This document shows positions 62,330 through 64,000 of a stretch of DNA of 64,000 nt, piece after piece. A model generated the notes under the pieces. The model did no database searches and was not told the origin of the DNA. It saw only the letters and a program-made list of their open reading frames with translations. Origin of the DNA: Oceanispirochaeta crateris (GTDB lineage Bacteria > Spirochaetota > Spirochaetia > DSM-2461); the NCBI RefSeq assembly GCF_008329965.1, contig NZ_CP036150.1:1364001-1428000 (forward strand). Reading direction: 5' to 3'. The position numbers were made by a program, and so were the translations under genes. The first letter of the stretch is position 1; each line of letters opens with the position of its first letter.

Positions 62330-63835
62330 TTATCCCTGATCATCATCCTGAACGTCCAGGTCTTCTTCCTGTCCATCCTGCTCGACTTCTTCTATTTCAA
62401 AGCTCAGCCCGACACCGCAACTTGGACAAGCTGTCATATCCAGAGTAATACCAGCCCCACATTCGGGACATTCATAGGCTTCCTCATCTTCAATGACTTC
62501 ATCTTCATCCAGTTCTTCATCACTGTCACTTTCCACGATTTCTACATTTTCTTCGATAGTACCCTTAATCAGGGTTATATCATCTTCATTGATTCCTTCA
62601 AAGGACTTGAGATCATCAATATTCATATTTACAAGTGTTTCGATTAGATCGATTCCATTTTCTCCAAGCAGGGCTGCGACTCTCTCGGGAATATCGGGTA
62701 ACTCATCAATACGGGTAATTTCTTCACTGGGCTCTTCTTCATTGCTAAAGAGTTCGGAGGCAGCCCTATTGATCTCTTGAGACAAGTCCATCTCTTCGAA
62801 CTGCTCTTCTGTTTTAACATCAATACTCCAGTCAACCAGTCTATTGGCAAGCCTGACATTCAGCCCCTGTTTACCGATGGCAAGAGAAAGCTGCTGCTCC
62901 GGAACTATGGCCAAAGCCTGTCGTTTTGCACCGTCAATGACAACCACATCATTAACTTCTGCAGGAGACAGCGCGTTCTTGATGAATGCAATTGGATCTG
63001 GATCAAATTTCAAGATATCAATCTTTTCACCTTCCAGCTCTCTGACGATGGCCTGAATTCTAACACCTTTGAGACCGACACATGCTCCTACTGGATCAAC
63101 ATCATCTCTATTAGAAGAAACGGCAATCTTGGTTCTGTATCCTGCCTCACGGACAATCTTATGAACTTCGATGGTATTATCATAGATCTCCGGAACTTCC
63201 AATTCAAAAATACGTTTTACAAAATCCGAATGGGTTCTGGATAAAACGATCTGCAAACCAGAGGGAGTCTTATTTACTTCACTTATAAGAGCCTTAATTC
63301 TGTCCCCCTGATTATACTCTTCACGGGGAGACTGAAATCTTTTTGGCAGGATACCTTCGGTCCGTCCCAGATCTACAAAAATATTTCCATTTTTCTCTCT
63401 CTGGTAGTACCCGATGATCATCTCACCGACCTTATCTTTAAATTCAGAATAAAGAGTATCTTTCTGAATTTCTCTTAGATCTTGACGGGCTCTCTGTTTG
63501 GCGCTCTGTACAGCTAATCGGTCAAACTCTTTAGGGTCTATTTCAATGAGAAGTTCATCGCCCAACTCACTTTCTTCGTTATATTTTACGGCTTCTTCAA
63601 GAAGAATTTCACAAACAGGATCGTAATAGTCGTCTTCATCAACAATTTTTTTCTGAGCAAAAATAGCTACATTGGAGTTATCTTCACTAAATCGGACAAT
63701 TGCATTGTCCGAAGTTCCGAATTTCCTCTTGTAAGCTGCCATTAAAAAATCCTCAATAGTACTGAGAACCAATTCCTCTGTTATGCCTCTTTCCTGCTGA
63801 AGCTGACGTATTGATTCAGCGAAATCTGATGTCAT
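62330..63835 (-). CDS. nusA: Transcription factor NusA with C-terminal acidic linker and zinc ribbon
   Basis: Protein of 501 residues: N-terminal RNA-polymerase domain (RQLQQERGITEELVLSTIEDFLMAAYKR), S1 domain (FVDLGRTEGILPKRFQ), two KH domains (VDPVGACVGLKGVRIQAIVREL; LSLAIGKQGLNVRLA), a helix-hairpin-helix-like acidic repeat (about 385-430), a strongly acidic linker and a four-Cys ribbon (Cys456, 459, 470, 473). The ribbon is not part of standard NusA. It controls pausing, termination and antitermination. Begins 3 nt after rimP. Confidence 0.95.
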   Translation of the reverse strand: MTSDFAESIRQLQQERGITEELVLSTIEDFLMAAYKRKFGTSDNAIVRFSEDNSNVAIFAQKKIVDEDDYYDPVCEILLEEAVKYNEESELGDELLIEIDPKEFDRLAVQSAKQRARQDLREIQKDTLYSEFKDKVGEMIIGYYQREKNGNIFVDLGRTEGILPKRFQSPREEYNQGDRIKALISEVNKTPSGLQIVLSRTHSDFVKRIFELEVPEIYDNTIEVHKIVREAGYRTKIAVSSNRDDVDPVGACVGLKGVRIQAIVRELEGEKIDILKFDPDPIAFIKNALSPAEVNDVVVIDGAKRQALAIVPEQQLSLAIGKQGLNVRLANRLVDWSIDVKTEEQFEEMDLSQEINRAASELFSNEEEPSEEITRIDELPDIPERVAALLGENGIDLIETLVNMNIDDLKSFEGINEDDITLIKGTIEENVEIVESDSDEELDEDEVIEDEEAYECPECGAGITLDMTACPSCGVGLSFEIEEVEQDGQEEDLDVQDDDQG

Positions 63836-63838
63836 AGC

Positions 63839-64000
63839 TTAACGGGCCTCCATTGTATAATCCAATTTTCCTTTCCTGACTTGATCAAGAGAATAGGATA
63901 CTTTTTTATCATCTATAATCAGAACCAGAGTTACGCCGTCTGATTCCACTATTTTACCAGAAATCCAATCATTACTGCTTTCAAGCAATATTTTTACAAA
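63839..64000 (-). CDS. rimP: Ribosome maturation factor RimP, C-terminal part (cut by window edge)
   Basis: The minus strand is open from the window edge to a TAA at 63839-63841 and encodes about 53 residues with the Sm-like fold pattern of RimP's C-terminal domain (WISGKIVESDGVTLVLIID, then YSLDQVRKGKLDY). Position directly before nusA is the standard rimP-nusA-infB order. The rest lies outside the window. Confidence 0.85.
   Translation of the reverse strand, partial: FVKILLESSNDWISGKIVESDGVTLVLIIDDKKVSYSLDQVRKGKLDYTMEAR

Noticed and set aside
1-64000. Mobile elements, prophage or recent transfer islands
   Set aside because: No transposase, integrase, terminal repeat or phage gene was seen, and gene style and packing look uniform along the window.

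Overview
The window is a contiguous, gene-dense stretch of bacterial chromosome of roughly 40-45 % GC (estimated by eye), with no plasmid, phage or insertion-sequence signs. Protein style and gene order (rpsB-tsf-frr-uppS-cdsA-dxr-rseP; rpsF-ssb-rpsR-rplI-dnaB; rimP-nusA-infB-rbfA-truB-rpsO-pnp; lptF-lptG-tgt-murJ) together with many exported beta-propeller and repeat proteins suggest a free-living, fermentative, Spirochaeta-like member of the Spirochaetota. That assignment is inference; no 16S gene is present.

Layout. 1-8.2 kb: the end of an M18 aminopeptidase gene, a BI-1 family membrane protein, a three-gene TrpXYZ-like ABC transporter, rpiB, deoD, tRNA-Arg(CCG), an AcpH-like phosphodiesterase, a lipoprotein and an RlmI-like methyltransferase. 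8.4-14.5 kb: a galactoside locus (GH2 beta-galactosidase-like enzyme, GH36 alpha-galactosidase, GPH symporter). 14.7-17.9 kb: an sppA-nfeD-SPFH membrane proteostasis operon. 18.2-28.1 kb: aconitase, hrpA coupled to a K+ channel gene, dinB, a TRIC-like channel and maf. 28.2-36.7 kb: translation factors followed by undecaprenyl, phospholipid, isoprenoid and site-2-protease genes and a large exported propeller protein. 36.7-41.3 kb: the rpsF-ssb-rpsR-DUF2232-rplI-dnaB-comFB operon on the minus strand. 41.9-46.1 kb: a sugar operon of a ROK regulator, a phosphofructokinase, a PIG-L deacetylase and a SIS-domain protein, with a clear promoter and candidate operator. 46.1-55.5 kb: a mutarotase-like protein, a HEAT-repeat protein, murJ, tgt, lptG, lptF, a propeller protein and dut in one tightly overlapped minus-strand series. 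55.5-64 kb: pnp, rpsO, truB, rbfA, infB, nusA and the end of rimP.

The most interesting points are: (1) the ROK-PFK-PIG-L-SIS operon, which reads like a non-standard amino-sugar catabolic route; (2) NusA with an acidic linker and a C-terminal zinc ribbon, next to an IF2 with a 33-bp coding tandem repeat; (3) an AcpH-like gene whose ATG directly abuts the T-tract of a perfect terminator with no ribosome binding site; (4) several structured leaders (acn, ssb-rpsR spacer, rpsF, rpsO) that look regulatory; (5) a ComFB protein at the end of the replicative helicase operon. Nothing here is a wholly unknown multi-gene system; item 1 is the best candidate for undescribed biochemistry.

No gene-free stretch exceeds about 300 bases; the longest gaps (17928-18206, 25504-25730) are described below.
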